This document shows, piece after piece, positions 9,505 to 18,173 of a stretch of DNA of 64,000 bases. The first letter of the stretch is position 1. The number at the start of each line of letters is the position of its first letter. Made by a program: the position numbers and the translations under genes. The stretch is from contig CAIRNX010000018.1 of NCBI GenBank assembly GCA_903880095.1, positions 1 to 64,000 on the forward strand. Reading direction: 5' to 3'. This DNA is from an uncultured Micrococcales bacterium (GTDB lineage Bacteria > Actinomycetota > Actinomycetes > Actinomycetales > Microbacteriaceae). The notes under the pieces were generated by a model that was not told the DNA's origin, searched no databases, and worked only from the letters and a program-made list of their open reading frames with translations.

Positions 9505-10503
9505 ATGGCGAAACTAAACCAATACGAAACCGTAAAGTTTTCGCGCATCTACTCGCTTGGAGCGGCAAGAGGCGATCTGACGGTTACCAACGACGACATA
9601 GCCGGGCCTATCGAATCAAGCGACGAATGGATTCGTCGACGCACTGGCATTGTCACGCGTCGCCGTGCGAGCAAAGACCTAAGCCTCATGGACATGGCCG
9701 TGGCCGCGTCTAAGGAAGCCATCGAGAAGGCCGGAATTAGCCCGAGTGAAATTGGCGCAGTCCTATTCAGCACTATTACTCACCCGTTTCAAACCCCGTC
9801 TGCCGCAACTCTTCTGGCCGAGTTGGTAGGGGCAAACCCTGCACCGGCCTATGACATCTCGGCGGCCTGTGCTGGTTATTGCTATGGCATCGCCCAGGCA
9901 GACGCTCTCGTTCGCTCGGGTATGGCCAAGTTCGTACTCGTTGTCGGCGGCGAAAAACTAACCGATTTCATCGACCCAACCGACCGCACGATTTCGTTCC
10001 TTCTCGCTGACGGCGCTGGAGCCGCAATCGTTGGCCCAAGTGATGAGCCAGGAATCTCACCTACGGTTTGGGGTTCAGACGGCTCGCACTGGGATGCGGT
10101 ATCGATGACCAACTCGCTTCTTGAGTTCCGTGACGGCGAAGCCGAATGGCCAACTCTGCGTCAAGAGGGTGCAACAGTTTTCAAGTGGGCGGTTTGGGAG
10201 ATGGCAAAGGTTGCCAAGCAAGCGCTCGAGGTAGCTGGCGTAAAGGCCTCCGACCTAGCTGCACTGGTAACCCACCAGGCAAACATTCGCATCATCGACG
10301 AACTTGCAAAAGAACTCGGACTGCCCGATGACGTTGTCGTCGCCCGAGACATCGTGAACACCGGGAATACTTCGGCAGCTTCGATTCCGCTAGCAATGCA
10401 TCAGTTACTGGAGTCTGGAGCAGTGAAATCGGGAGGCTTGGCGCTCGAAATTGGTTTCGGCGCAGGCCTCGCCTTCGGCGCTCAAGTAGTCGTTTTGCCC
10501 TAA
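9505..10503 (+). CDS. fabH: 3-oxoacyl-ACP synthase III
   Basis: A 332-aa initiating condensing enzyme that joins an acyl-CoA primer to malonyl-ACP. The Cys-His-Asn triad is visible: C122 in DISAACAGYCYG, His in LVTHQANIRI, and Asn in VNTGNTSAASIP. A strong AAGGAG lies 6 nt before the ATG. Primer preference (acetyl or branched chain) cannot be judged reliably from sequence, although branched primers are usual in related bacteria. It sits between fabD and acpP on the same transcript. Confidence 0.97.
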   Translation: MAKLNQYETVKFSRIYSLGAARGDLTVTNDDIAGPIESSDEWIRRRTGIVTRRRASKDLSLMDMAVAASKEAIEKAGISPSEIGAVLFSTITHPFQTPSAATLLAELVGANPAPAYDISAACAGYCYGIAQADALVRSGMAKFVLVVGGEKLTDFIDPTDRTISFLLADGAGAAIVGPSDEPGISPTVWGSDGSHWDAVSMTNSLLEFRDGEAEWPTLRQEGATVFKWAVWEMAKVAKQALEVAGVKASDLAALVTHQANIRIIDELAKELGLPDDVVVARDIVNTGNTSAASIPLAMHQLLESGAVKSGGLALEIGFGAGLAFGAQVVVLP

Positions 10504-10537
10504 ACTATCCACTGAAAACAACCATAAGGAGAAAACA

Positions 10538-10786
10538 ATGGCTCACTCAAAGGACGAAATCCTTGCCGGCCTAGCCGAGATCATCAACGACGAGACCAGC
10601 CTTCCAGCTGAGACCATCGAAGTTGGCAAGTCACTTCAGGACGACCTAGACATCGACTCGCTTTCGATGCTAACAATCATGACCGACGCAGAGAAGAAGT
10701 TCGGCATCCGTTTCGACGACAACGCCAGCTCATCGCTAGTCACCGTCGGCGACGTAGTCGACTACATCGCAAACGCACAGGCCTAA
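10538..10786 (+). CDS. acpP: Acyl carrier protein
   Basis: An 82-aa acidic four-helix protein that carries growing acyl chains on a phosphopantetheine arm. The attachment serine is S41 in DLDIDSLSML. It is preceded by AAGGAG. Codon use is strongly biased to C-ending codons, as expected for a highly expressed gene. It lies between fabH and fabF, the usual order in actinobacterial FAS-II loci. Confidence 0.97.
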   Translation: MAHSKDEILAGLAEIINDETSLPAETIEVGKSLQDDLDIDSLSMLTIMTDAEKKFGIRFDDNASSSLVTVGDVVDYIANAQA

Positions 10787-10810
10787 TAAACCAAAACTAA
10801 GGAACACACC

Positions 10811-12052
10811 TTGACCAGCAAGATTGTCGTAACCGGACTCGGGGCCACAACTCCCCTCGGTGGCGACGTCAAGTCAACTTGGGCCGCTCTCCTTGCCGGA
10901 GAGTCAGGCATCACCACCCTCGAGCAGGAATGGGTAGCTCGTCATCAGCTTCCCGTAACGTTCGCGGGCCAGGCCAAGGTTCCTGCTAAAGAAGTTCTTG
11001 CACACAAAGAAGTGAAGCGTCTTGACCCGTCAAGCCAGTTCGCCCTCGTGGCGGCTCGTGAAGCCTGGGCAGACGCTGGTGCGCCCGAAGTTGTTCCAGA
11101 ACGCCTCGCTGTCGAGTTTTCGACCGGCATCGGCGGCGTCTGGACACTTTTGGACGCATACGACACACTGAACCAGGGCGAAGCTCGCCACGTTTCACCG
11201 ATGACCGTACCAATGCTTATGCCTAACGGGCCTGCTGCCGCTATCGGCATGGATCTTGCCGCTCGCGGCGGTGTACGAACCTCTGTTTCTGCTTGCGCGT
11301 CGAGCACAGAAGCGATCGCTAACGCCATCGCTCGACTTCGCTCAGGCGAGGTAGACATGGTTGTTGCCGGCGGAAGCGAAGCAGCCATTCACCCGCTACC
11401 TATCGCAGCCTTCGCGTCGATGCATGCACTCTCGCGTCGCAACGATGAGCCAGCCAAAGCATCGAGGCCTTATGACGTGAACCGCGACGGTTTCGTGATG
11501 GGCGAAGGTGGAGCAGCCCTTGTTCTAGAAACCGAAGAACACGCGCTAGCTCGCGGAGCAAGAATCTACGCTGAGCTCGCTGGCGGTGCCGTTACCTCAG
11601 ACGCTTACCACATCACCGCTCCAGACCCTGAGGGTAGTGGAGCCGCTCGCGCAATGCTTGCGGCTTTAGCTCAGGCAGGCGCTAAACCTAGCGATGTTGT
11701 TCACATCAACGCACATGCCACCAGCACCCCGGTTGGCGACATCGCTGAGTTCACAGCACTAAAGCGGGTCTTCGGCGACAGCTTGAGCAAGATCCCAGTT
11801 TCGGCAACTAAAGCTGCAACCGGTCACCTTCTTGGTGGTACCGGAGCTATCGAAGCAATCTTCGTGATTCTTGCATTGCACGAGCGTACTCTTCCGCCAA
11901 CCATCAACCTTGATGACCAAGACCCAGCAATCCAACTTGACGTTGTAACCAGCCCACGAAAGCTTGCAGACGGCCCAGCTCTCGCTATAAGCAACTCCTT
12001 CGGCTTCGGTGGGCACAACGCGGTTATCGCGTTTCGCTCCTACGAAGGTTAG
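10811..12052 (+). CDS. fabF: 3-oxoacyl-ACP synthase II (KAS II)
   Basis: A 413-aa elongating condensing enzyme. It has C162 in SVSACASSTEA, the first catalytic His in NAHATSTPVGD and the second in KAATGHLLGGTGA. The start codon is TTG at 10811, preceded by AAGGAAC; the protein then begins MTSKIVVTGLGATTPLGG as in orthologues. It is the last fab gene. Thymidine kinase follows after 6 bp and is probably on the same transcript. Only one KAS I/II-type gene is present here, where mycobacteria have kasA and kasB. Confidence 0.97.
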   Translation: MTSKIVVTGLGATTPLGGDVKSTWAALLAGESGITTLEQEWVARHQLPVTFAGQAKVPAKEVLAHKEVKRLDPSSQFALVAAREAWADAGAPEVVPERLAVEFSTGIGGVWTLLDAYDTLNQGEARHVSPMTVPMLMPNGPAAAIGMDLAARGGVRTSVSACASSTEAIANAIARLRSGEVDMVVAGGSEAAIHPLPIAAFASMHALSRRNDEPAKASRPYDVNRDGFVMGEGGAALVLETEEHALARGARIYAELAGGAVTSDAYHITAPDPEGSGAARAMLAALAQAGAKPSDVVHINAHATSTPVGDIAEFTALKRVFGDSLSKIPVSATKAATGHLLGGTGAIEAIFVILALHERTLPPTINLDDQDPAIQLDVVTSPRKLADGPALAISNSFGFGGHNAVIAFRSYEG

Positions 12053-12058
12053 TTAGCC

Positions 12059-12634
12059 ATGGCCAAGCTCTATTTCAGACATGGAGCCATGAACTCTGGT
12101 AAATCGACCGCACTGCTGCAGGTTGCCTACAACTACGAAGAACGCGGTTCAAAGATACTCATCGCGAAGCCAGCAATCGATGCAAAGGCAGCAGACAACG
12201 TCACTTCGAGGCTCGGTGTCAGTCGTAAGGTCGACCTCTTGGTCTCCCCCACCGACAACCTCCGCGAAGAGTTTCTAAAGGTAGGTGAAGGTGTTTCGTG
12301 TCTACTGATCGACGAAGCGCAGTTTCTAACCAAAGAGCAAGTCGAACAATCCCTAGCCATCGCAGTGCTTGATGATGTGCCAGTGCTCGCGTATGGCATT
12401 CGCACCGACTTCAGGACGGCTGGGTTTCCTGGCAGCACGCGCCTCCTAGAAATCGCCCACAGCCTAGAAGAGCTCAAAACCATTTGCCGCTGTGGACGCA
12501 AGGCCATGTTTAACGCTCGCAAAGGGGCTAATGGGTTTGTTTTTGACGGTGACCAAGTTGCCATCGACTCGATTGACGCTACCTATGAGTCGCTTTGCGC
12601 AAACTGCTACATGGAGGAACGAGCCAAGTCGTGA
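12059..12634 (+). CDS. tdk: Thymidine kinase (type II)
   Basis: A 191-aa salvage enzyme that phosphorylates thymidine (dT + ATP to dTMP). The P-loop GAMNSGKST is at residues 9-17, and the Walker B-like LLIDEAQFL carries the catalytic Glu. A structural zinc site is indicated by the CRCGRKA and LCANC pairs. Length is typical of type II kinases. It is 6 bp after fabF, and its TGA overlaps the GTG start of the following amidohydrolase (GTGA). Confidence 0.95.
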   Translation: MAKLYFRHGAMNSGKSTALLQVAYNYEERGSKILIAKPAIDAKAADNVTSRLGVSRKVDLLVSPTDNLREEFLKVGEGVSCLLIDEAQFLTKEQVEQSLAIAVLDDVPVLAYGIRTDFRTAGFPGSTRLLEIAHSLEELKTICRCGRKAMFNARKGANGFVFDGDQVAIDSIDATYESLCANCYMEERAKS

Positions 12635-14166
12635 GAGCCTTCTCCGGCGATATCTACCTAGCTGGCAAAAAGCACAGGGCAATCGCGTTTGATCGAAGTG
12701 GCATCGTCGCCTTAGACGACTCAGTTTTCGACCTCGATGTCGAAGTTGAAGAACTTGGCTCCCACTTTCTCACCAACGCATTTATGGATGGTCACGCTCA
12801 CCCCCTATTTGCGGGTCGCGAAGAACTCGGGCCAGTGGTTACAGAGGCCAGATCTGTCGCCGAAATCCAGTCAATCGTTGGAGCTTGGGTCGAGGCCAAC
12901 CAGACGCCTCAATGGGCTGTTGGTGGCGCATATGATCGATCAATGGTTGATGGCGGCGTGTTCCTTGCCAAGTGGCTAGATGAGGTCTCTGGCGATCGTC
13001 CAGTGGTTTTGCACGGCAGCGACCACCACACGCTTTGGGCCAATTCGGCCGCCATGCAGCTCGCAGGCGTCCTAGAAGCGGCACCTGAAGTCTCGATTGG
13101 GTCGATCGATGTCGACTCCTCAGGGCGGCCTAGTGGCGTTTTTAGAGAAACCGAAGCCAAAGAGCTAATAACCAACGCAATCCCCCCTCTCTCGGTCGAC
13201 GACGAACTCAAGGCGCTCGCATGGGCACAGAAACGACTAGCCTCGCTTGGTATCAGCGCAGTTCAAGATGCCTGGATGGATAAAGGCATGGTTGAGGCTT
13301 ACCTTGAGGCTGCGAAGCGAGACGAGCTACTTGTTCGCACAAATCTCGCCTTTTGGGTTAGACCTGAGTCATGGCGAGAAGACTCGGCGATGTTTCTCGA
13401 CCAGCGTGTCCAGGTGAGTCAAACGAATCACCGTCTACTTACCGCAAGCACGGTTAAGTTTTTTGCAGACGGCGTCTTTGGCAGCGCCACCGCTTCTGTC
13501 AAAAAACCTTACGACTCTCAGCCGGGGTATTTTGGCGACCCGGTTTGGAGTGATGAGGAGCTAAAAGCGGCTGTCGCACATTTCGCCGCAGAAGATTTTC
13601 AGATACACATTCACGCCATCGGAGACGCGGGCGTCGCGTCGGCACTAGATGCAATCGAATACGCGGGTTCACCAGCCAACTCGGTTGTCGCACACACCGA
13701 GCTGGTTGCTGACGAAGACATTCCTCGTTTTGCGAAACTTGGCGTCATCGCAAATTTCGAGCCGCTTTGGGCGCGCCAAGACGGAATGCTTGCAAGTTGC
13801 ATTCATCATCTGGGTAGAACACGAATTGACTCGATGTATCGAATGCGTGATCTTATCGATGCTGGTGCACACATAAGTTTTGGCAGCGACTGGCCCGTTT
13901 CGAGCCCAGACCCGATACTCGGAGTATTCACCGCAACCCACAGGGCCTTGCCTGAGACGCCCGACGAATCATGGACACCAGAGCAGCGAATCTCCCCGGA
14001 AGAGGCGTTACACGCATACACAGTCGCTGTTTCAAGGCAATTGAACCTGCCAATAGACATTGCTGACTTCGTAATATTGAGCGGAAATCCGCTAACCTCG
14101 CCGATTCTTGAAATCAGGATTTTGGAGACAGTTGTTGACGGGAAAACGGTTTTCTCGAGTCAATAA
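12631..14166 (+). CDS. Amidohydrolase family protein (YtcJ-like)
   Basis: About 511-aa metal-dependent hydrolase of the amidohydrolase-3/YtcJ group. It shows a FMDGHAHPLF metal motif early, an FFADGVFGSATAS segment with a candidate bridging residue mid-protein, IHIHAIGD and VAHTELV (metal histidines), and SFGSDWPVSSPDP near the end. The family includes enzymes on N-acyl and formamide compounds; the substrate here is unknown. The start is taken as GTG at 12631, overlapping the tdk stop, with GGAGGA 9 nt upstream; an ATG 36 bp earlier has no comparable SD. A C-terminal composite beta-sandwich is present. Confidence 0.88.
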   Translation: MRAFSGDIYLAGKKHRAIAFDRSGIVALDDSVFDLDVEVEELGSHFLTNAFMDGHAHPLFAGREELGPVVTEARSVAEIQSIVGAWVEANQTPQWAVGGAYDRSMVDGGVFLAKWLDEVSGDRPVVLHGSDHHTLWANSAAMQLAGVLEAAPEVSIGSIDVDSSGRPSGVFRETEAKELITNAIPPLSVDDELKALAWAQKRLASLGISAVQDAWMDKGMVEAYLEAAKRDELLVRTNLAFWVRPESWREDSAMFLDQRVQVSQTNHRLLTASTVKFFADGVFGSATASVKKPYDSQPGYFGDPVWSDEELKAAVAHFAAEDFQIHIHAIGDAGVASALDAIEYAGSPANSVVAHTELVADEDIPRFAKLGVIANFEPLWARQDGMLASCIHHLGRTRIDSMYRMRDLIDAGAHISFGSDWPVSSPDPILGVFTATHRALPETPDESWTPEQRISPEEALHAYTVAVSRQLNLPIDIADFVILSGNPLTSPILEIRILETVVDGKTVFSSQ

Positions 14167-14171
14167 CATTT

Positions 14172-14248
14172 TGGTGGGGCGTGCGGGACTTGAACCCGCG
14201 ACCGACGGATTATGAGTCCGCTGCTCTAACCAGCTGAGCTAACGCCCC
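14172..14248 (-). tRNA. tRNA with anticodon CAT (Ile2 or elongator Met)
   Basis: Minus-strand cloverleaf: GGGGCGT pairs with ACGCCCC, D arm GCTCAGCTGGTTAGAGC, anticodon loop CTCATAA, T arm GCGGGTTCAAGTCCCGC, and encoded CCA. Anticodon CAT can be elongator Met or Ile2 (after lysidine modification). The AGCAG-CGGACTCATAATCCG body and GGTTCAAGTCC-GCA tail resemble Ile2, but this is not decisive. It is not an initiator tRNA, because the anticodon stem lacks the three G:C pairs. Confidence 0.93.
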
Positions 14249-14263
14249 CAGCCTCAAACAAGA

Positions 14264-15697
14264 CTAACCCTCTCGGCGCATTCTCTCGATAGCGCGCTTC
14301 ATTCCGCGTTGAATCTTTCGGTTGATCTTGTTCGTGTTGCTCCGAACATCGAATCGAATGTCTTCGAACCGCTCTACAACCTTCTCGCCTACCTCATCGA
14401 GTCGCTCGATCACGCCGTCACGCGCATCGCTGAGCCGAACGCGAGCATCTTTCATGGCGCGTACCAGAGCGCGACTACCGATAGGCGAGTTGTACTCGTC
14501 CTCGTTGTCAGCAGTTGTGCCTTCAGGCTTTTCACCCCGGTAAAGCTGCTCGAAAATGTCGAGGGTCTTGTTGATGTCATGAGCCTGAATCAGGTGGAGT
14601 GAGTTTGCGACAAGGCGGTCGAACTCCTTCTTGTCTGCCTCAAGCACCTTGGTTAGCTGAACGGCAAAGTCCTTTGAGTCATCTGCCTTGAAAAGATAGC
14701 CGTTGTCTCCAGAGTGAACCAGGTGAGGCAGTGCCATAGCGTCAGCGGCAACAACAGGGCGACCAGATGCCATCGCCTCCATAGTCGCAATGCTCTGCAA
14801 TTCAGCAATTGAAGGCATGACGAAAATGGATGAGCGATGAAGCGCTTGCATGAGCTCTGTGTCGTTTACTGGCCCCAAGAAGTTCACGCGTTCGCGAATT
14901 CCCAACTCTTCGGCATAAGCCTCAAGCGGTTGGCGCTCGGAGCCATCGCCCACGAGTTCAACTTTCACGTCAAATTTTGGGTCCAGCAGCGAAACTGCTT
15001 TGAGTAGAACATGTATGCGCTTCTCATGATCAAGACGCCCAACGAACAGCAGAGTTGCCGGTTTGTTGGTTGCCGGTGGGGCGTCAGCATAGGCCGCCGC
15101 GTCGATACCGCAAGAAATTGAATAAACCCCGGTTAGACCGGTGCGACTCTCAAGAAGGTTGGCCGCCCGCTTGGTTGGGGTAGTCACAGCGTCGGCTAGT
15201 TTCAAAACATTTCTAGCATCCCACCACGCGAACGCCGCAAAAGGCTTCTCGATCCAAGCTGGTGAACCAACCGTGTATTTGATTAGGTTCTCGGGCATGA
15301 TGTGGTTTGTTGCGATCAATGTGATACCGCGCTTCTTCGCACCTTTAGAGAGTTGGCGCCCGACGTTTAGGTGAGATTGCACGTGCACAACGTCTGGTTT
15401 AACCTGTCGCAAAATTCGATCAGTTTTGCGGCGAAGGTTTAAGGGGTTGACGTATCGAAGAGTTTTGTGCCCCGGGAATCGGTGACTCTTGAGCCGGTGA
15501 ACAATAATTGGGGTGCCGTCGTGATTCTCTCTGAAATTTCCGTAGACCTCAGAAGTTGCAGGTGCTACGACGTGTACTTCAATGTCTCTGCGAGCCAAGC
15601 CGGCGGCAAGTCGCTCGGCGAATCTGGCAGCGCCGTTTACATCTGGCGGAAAAGTGTCTGCGCCGATAAGAACTACAAATGGTTGTTTCGAAGTCAA
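14264..15697 (-). CDS. GT4-family glycosyltransferase with basic C-terminal tail
   Basis: A 477-aa GT-B glycosyltransferase. The N-terminal domain starts IGADTFPPDVNGAARFAERL, typical of GT4 enzymes on lipid or glycan acceptors. The donor domain carries LFVGRLDHEKR and the E-x7-E motif SIAELQSIATMEAMASGRP. About 80 extra residues at the C-terminus are rich in Arg/Lys and amphipathic (ending MKRAIERMRREG) and may bind membrane. Mycobacterial PimB-like enzymes and glycolipid synthases have this plan, so a membrane glycolipid acceptor is plausible but not shown. The start is TTG. The transporter upstream ends 3 bp before it. Confidence 0.85.
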   Translation of the reverse strand: MTSKQPFVVLIGADTFPPDVNGAARFAERLAAGLARRDIEVHVVAPATSEVYGNFRENHDGTPIIVHRLKSHRFPGHKTLRYVNPLNLRRKTDRILRQVKPDVVHVQSHLNVGRQLSKGAKKRGITLIATNHIMPENLIKYTVGSPAWIEKPFAAFAWWDARNVLKLADAVTTPTKRAANLLESRTGLTGVYSISCGIDAAAYADAPPATNKPATLLFVGRLDHEKRIHVLLKAVSLLDPKFDVKVELVGDGSERQPLEAYAEELGIRERVNFLGPVNDTELMQALHRSSIFVMPSIAELQSIATMEAMASGRPVVAADAMALPHLVHSGDNGYLFKADDSKDFAVQLTKVLEADKKEFDRLVANSLHLIQAHDINKTLDIFEQLYRGEKPEGTTADNEDEYNSPIGSRALVRAMKDARVRLSDARDGVIERLDEVGEKVVERFEDIRFDVRSNTNKINRKIQRGMKRAIERMRREG

Positions 15698-15700
15698 AAC

Positions 15701-16567
15701 TTATGCTTTCTTAGCTAACTCTGGGTGGACTTTTGAAAGGAGCCATACGCCGACTATGGCGACAACTCCGGAGAGAGAGAAACAAACCATCGTGAAGAGG
15801 TCGGCCTGCTGCGCCTCACCAAGAACGATGATGCCAATTGACACACCAACCATCGGGTCAATTACGGTAAGTCCGGCGATGACCAAATCTGGTGGCCCTG
15901 AAGCATAGGCGCTCTGCACGAACCAGCCACCCAAGACAACTGCACCGATGGTTGCAACACCGCAGAGCACTGTCAGCCACTCGAAATCCCCCTGAATGAT
16001 TCTCTGCACGACGACCTTCATGAGGCTGGCAACAAAGCCGTACAGGATTCCTGCGCCAATAATGAAAGCCAAGGCCTTAGCCTTGCGCGCGAAGGTGAAA
16101 AATGAAACTCCGAGCACCACCAAGATTGCGATTAGCAAACCCAAAACGACTAGCAGCGAGGCATCGTTTAGCGCAACGTCTTTAGCGACTCCAGCTGCCT
16201 GAATCACGAATGCGCCAATGCCAAACGTGCAGAGGGCCATCGCAATCCAGCTATTGCGGGTGATCGGAGTTTTTGAGCTTCGAGCATTAAGCAACGCCGT
16301 AATAACCAAGGCAATGGCGCCAACAGGCTGAACCACGATTAGTGGCGCCATGGTGAGCGAAATTACTTGCAACACAGACGCAGCGGCCACGAAGGTGAAC
16401 CCCCCGAGCCAGCGTTTCTCGGTTAGGAGAGTCTTTAGATTCTTGAAACTGAGCGCGCCCGTGATTCCGTGCTTCTCACCTTTATCGAAAGCGGCATTTT
16501 GAAAATTGGCCCCGTAAGCCAAAGTCACGGCGGCGACGATTGAGACAAGAATTGCAACAACCTTCAA
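15701..16567 (-). CDS. DMT/NIPA-like multi-pass membrane transporter
   Basis: A 288-aa integral membrane protein with about nine to ten hydrophobic segments. The N-terminal repeat (YGANFQNAAFDKGEK, then a ...VQPVGAIALVITALLNAR segment) resembles the NIPA magnesium-transporter and EamA-like groups of the drug/metabolite superfamily. The TTG start has AGGAG 6 nt upstream. It is followed after 3 bp by the GT4 gene, so the two are likely co-transcribed; a role moving a lipid or sugar precursor is possible but speculative. It is divergent from def. Confidence 0.78.
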   Translation of the reverse strand: MKVVAILVSIVAAVTLAYGANFQNAAFDKGEKHGITGALSFKNLKTLLTEKRWLGGFTFVAAASVLQVISLTMAPLIVVQPVGAIALVITALLNARSSKTPITRNSWIAMALCTFGIGAFVIQAAGVAKDVALNDASLLVVLGLLIAILVVLGVSFFTFARKAKALAFIIGAGILYGFVASLMKVVVQRIIQGDFEWLTVLCGVATIGAVVLGGWFVQSAYASGPPDLVIAGLTVIDPMVGVSIGIIVLGEAQQADLFTMVCFSLSGVVAIVGVWLLSKVHPELAKKA

Positions 16568-16615
16568 AGCCGGCTCCTTTTCTCCCCGATTGACACGTCT
16601 ATAAGACTACCCGAA

Positions 16616-16629
16616 GGGTAAAATTACCC
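16616..16629 (+). promoter_or_regulatory. Leaderless -10 and palindrome in front of def
   Basis: GGGTAAAATTACCC is a perfect 14-bp palindrome ending one base before the def ATG. Within it TAAAAT (16619-16624) is followed by exactly 6 nt and then ATG, the spacing expected of a -10 box on a leaderless mRNA. No SD is present. An overlapping TACCC-GAA-GGGTA repeat lies at 16608-16620. Confidence 0.45.
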
Positions 16630-16630
16630 C

Positions 16631-17197
16631 ATGTCTATCCGCCCAATTGTCATCACAGGTGAACCAGTCCTGCACCAGCGCGCAGCCGAGGTAACCGAGT
16701 GGAATGACGACCTTAAAGACCTAGTCGAAGACATGTTTGACACCATGGATGAAGCCCCAGGAGTTGGCCTTGCCGCACCACAGGTTGGTGTCGGATTGAG
16801 AGTTTTCACCTACGACTACCCAGACGACGACGGAAACGAGCGCAGAGGTGTGATCATCAACCCAACGCTTGAGGTCGGCCCCATCTCAACTGAACTGCCA
16901 GATGAAGACACCGAAGCCGAGGGTTGTCTGTCTGTGCCGGGTGAACGCTTCCCGCTAAAGCGAGCAGAACACATTCGCGTTACAGGACTTGACCTAGAAC
17001 AAAACCCTGTAGAAATCGTTGCAGAAGGTTGGTACGCACGCATCTTCCAGCATGAGTTTGACCACCTAGACGGCACACTTTATGTCGACCGACTCATCGA
17101 GCCATATGCAAGCATGGCGGCATCGGCCGTTGAAGAATTTGGCTGGGGTGTGCCCGGCTGCTCTTGGCTGCCTGGTCGCGACGATATCGACGCTTAG
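16631..17197 (+). CDS. def: Peptide deformylase
   Basis: A 188-aa metalloenzyme that removes the formyl group from nascent N-terminal fMet. All three motifs are intact: GVGLAAPQVG, EGCLSVPG (metal Cys) and QHEFDHLDG (HExxH-type, metal histidines and catalytic Glu). The C-terminus is extended (SAVEEFGWGVPGCSWLPG) as in many actinobacterial forms. It is transcribed alone, divergent from the DMT transporter and convergent with azlD, with 4 bp of stop-codon overlap. Confidence 0.97.
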   Translation: MSIRPIVITGEPVLHQRAAEVTEWNDDLKDLVEDMFDTMDEAPGVGLAAPQVGVGLRVFTYDYPDDDGNERRGVIINPTLEVGPISTELPDEDTEAEGCLSVPGERFPLKRAEHIRVTGLDLEQNPVEIVAEGWYARIFQHEFDHLDGTLYVDRLIEPYASMAASAVEEFGWGVPGCSWLPGRDDIDA

Positions 17198-17499
17198 AAC
17201 CAAAGCCTGATTAGGGCCGCAAGCGTTGCCGATGCTGCAACTGTTGCCAGGAATGGCACTCGAAACGCAGTGAGTAGAATCGCCAAAAGCATCGCTGCAA
17301 AGCGAGCATCGATAACAACCGCATGCTTCGTTGTAAAGGTCTGAACTCCTACAAGAGCGGCCATTAGAGCTATCGTCAGATAATTTGCAGTAGCCGCGAC
17401 TCTCGGATGGTCGAGGATTCGCCGCGGAACCAGGTGTCCAACAAATTTCCACGAATAGACGGCGACCGCACCGATAATGATCCCAAGCCAAACACTCAC
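17194..17499 (-). CDS. azlD: AzlD-family branched-chain amino-acid export subunit
   Basis: A 101-aa protein with about three to four membrane segments. It matches the small AzlD subunit that works with AzlC to export branched-chain amino acids (BrnE in Corynebacterium). Its GTG start overlaps the azlC stop (GTGA). It is the last gene of the four-gene kinase-regulator-azlC-azlD operon. Confidence 0.85.
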   Translation of the reverse strand: MSVWLGIIIGAVAVYSWKFVGHLVPRRILDHPRVAATANYLTIALMAALVGVQTFTTKHAVVIDARFAAMLLAILLTAFRVPFLATVAASATLAALIRLWF

Positions 17500-18173
17500 G
17501 CTTTGTCACCTCTGTAAATCAGGTTCGCCAAGATTACGACAGCCAATCCTGCAAGAATTACCGGCAAACCAGCAGGCAACCAAATCGACGTGAATACCGC
17601 CACAACTAGGGCGACGATGGCCGCGACGGAGGTCAAAAGTCCTTCGAGACGCGGCCAAACCAAGGCCACGAACGCCGCCGCAGCGGCGGCATCAAGCCCG
17701 TACTGCTCGGGGTTTCCGATCAGCTCACCAGCGAATGCGCCCAGAAGTGTCAAAAGGTTCCAGAAAATAAAAACGGAGATTCCGGTGTACCAAAAGCCTT
17801 TGCGCCTATCTTCGACGCCATCTCGGCTTAGGCTCACAGCCGTGGATTCGTCGATGGTTAGCTGAGCGGCAAGCGGTTTTCTCCACCCCTGCAAATCGAG
17901 TATCGGCGCCATCCGTATTGCGTAGAAACCGTTCCTTATGCCGAGAAGCCATGCCGAAACGATGGCCGAGGGCACCGAACCAAGGCCACCAGAAGCTATC
18001 ACGCCCACGAAAGCGAACTGAGAGCCACCGCTAAACATTAGAAGACTCAACACCTGGGTTTGCCAGATATCTAGGCCAGCTGTCACAGATAGGGCACCAA
18101 ACGAAATGCCATATAGTCCGGTAGCGATGCCAACGCCAACCGAAGCTGCGCGGACGGAGTTTGCGGACTTCAA
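17496..18173 (-). CDS. azlC: AzlC-family branched-chain amino-acid exporter
   Basis: A 225-aa protein with about six to seven membrane segments. It carries the AzlC signature GISFGALSVTAGLDIWQTQ and MFSGGSQFAFVGV near the N-terminus and the DESTAVSL segment mid-protein. It pairs with AzlD as the BrnFE-type exporter, which relieves excess Leu/Ile/Val/Met. Its TTG start overlaps the regulator's stop (TTGA), so it is translationally coupled to the signalling genes upstream. This suggests the exporter is the target of that module. Confidence 0.9.
   Translation of the reverse strand: MKSANSVRAASVGVGIATGLYGISFGALSVTAGLDIWQTQVLSLLMFSGGSQFAFVGVIASGGLGSVPSAIVSAWLLGIRNGFYAIRMAPILDLQGWRKPLAAQLTIDESTAVSLSRDGVEDRRKGFWYTGISVFIFWNLLTLLGAFAGELIGNPEQYGLDAAAAAAFVALVWPRLEGLLTSVAAIVALVVAVFTSIWLPAGLPVILAGLAVVILANLIYRGDKA

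Noticed and set aside
14172-14248. Calling the CAT tRNA an initiator tRNA-fMet
   Set aside because: The anticodon stem is CGGAC/ATCCG-like rather than the three consecutive G:C pairs of initiators, and the acceptor end is fully paired.
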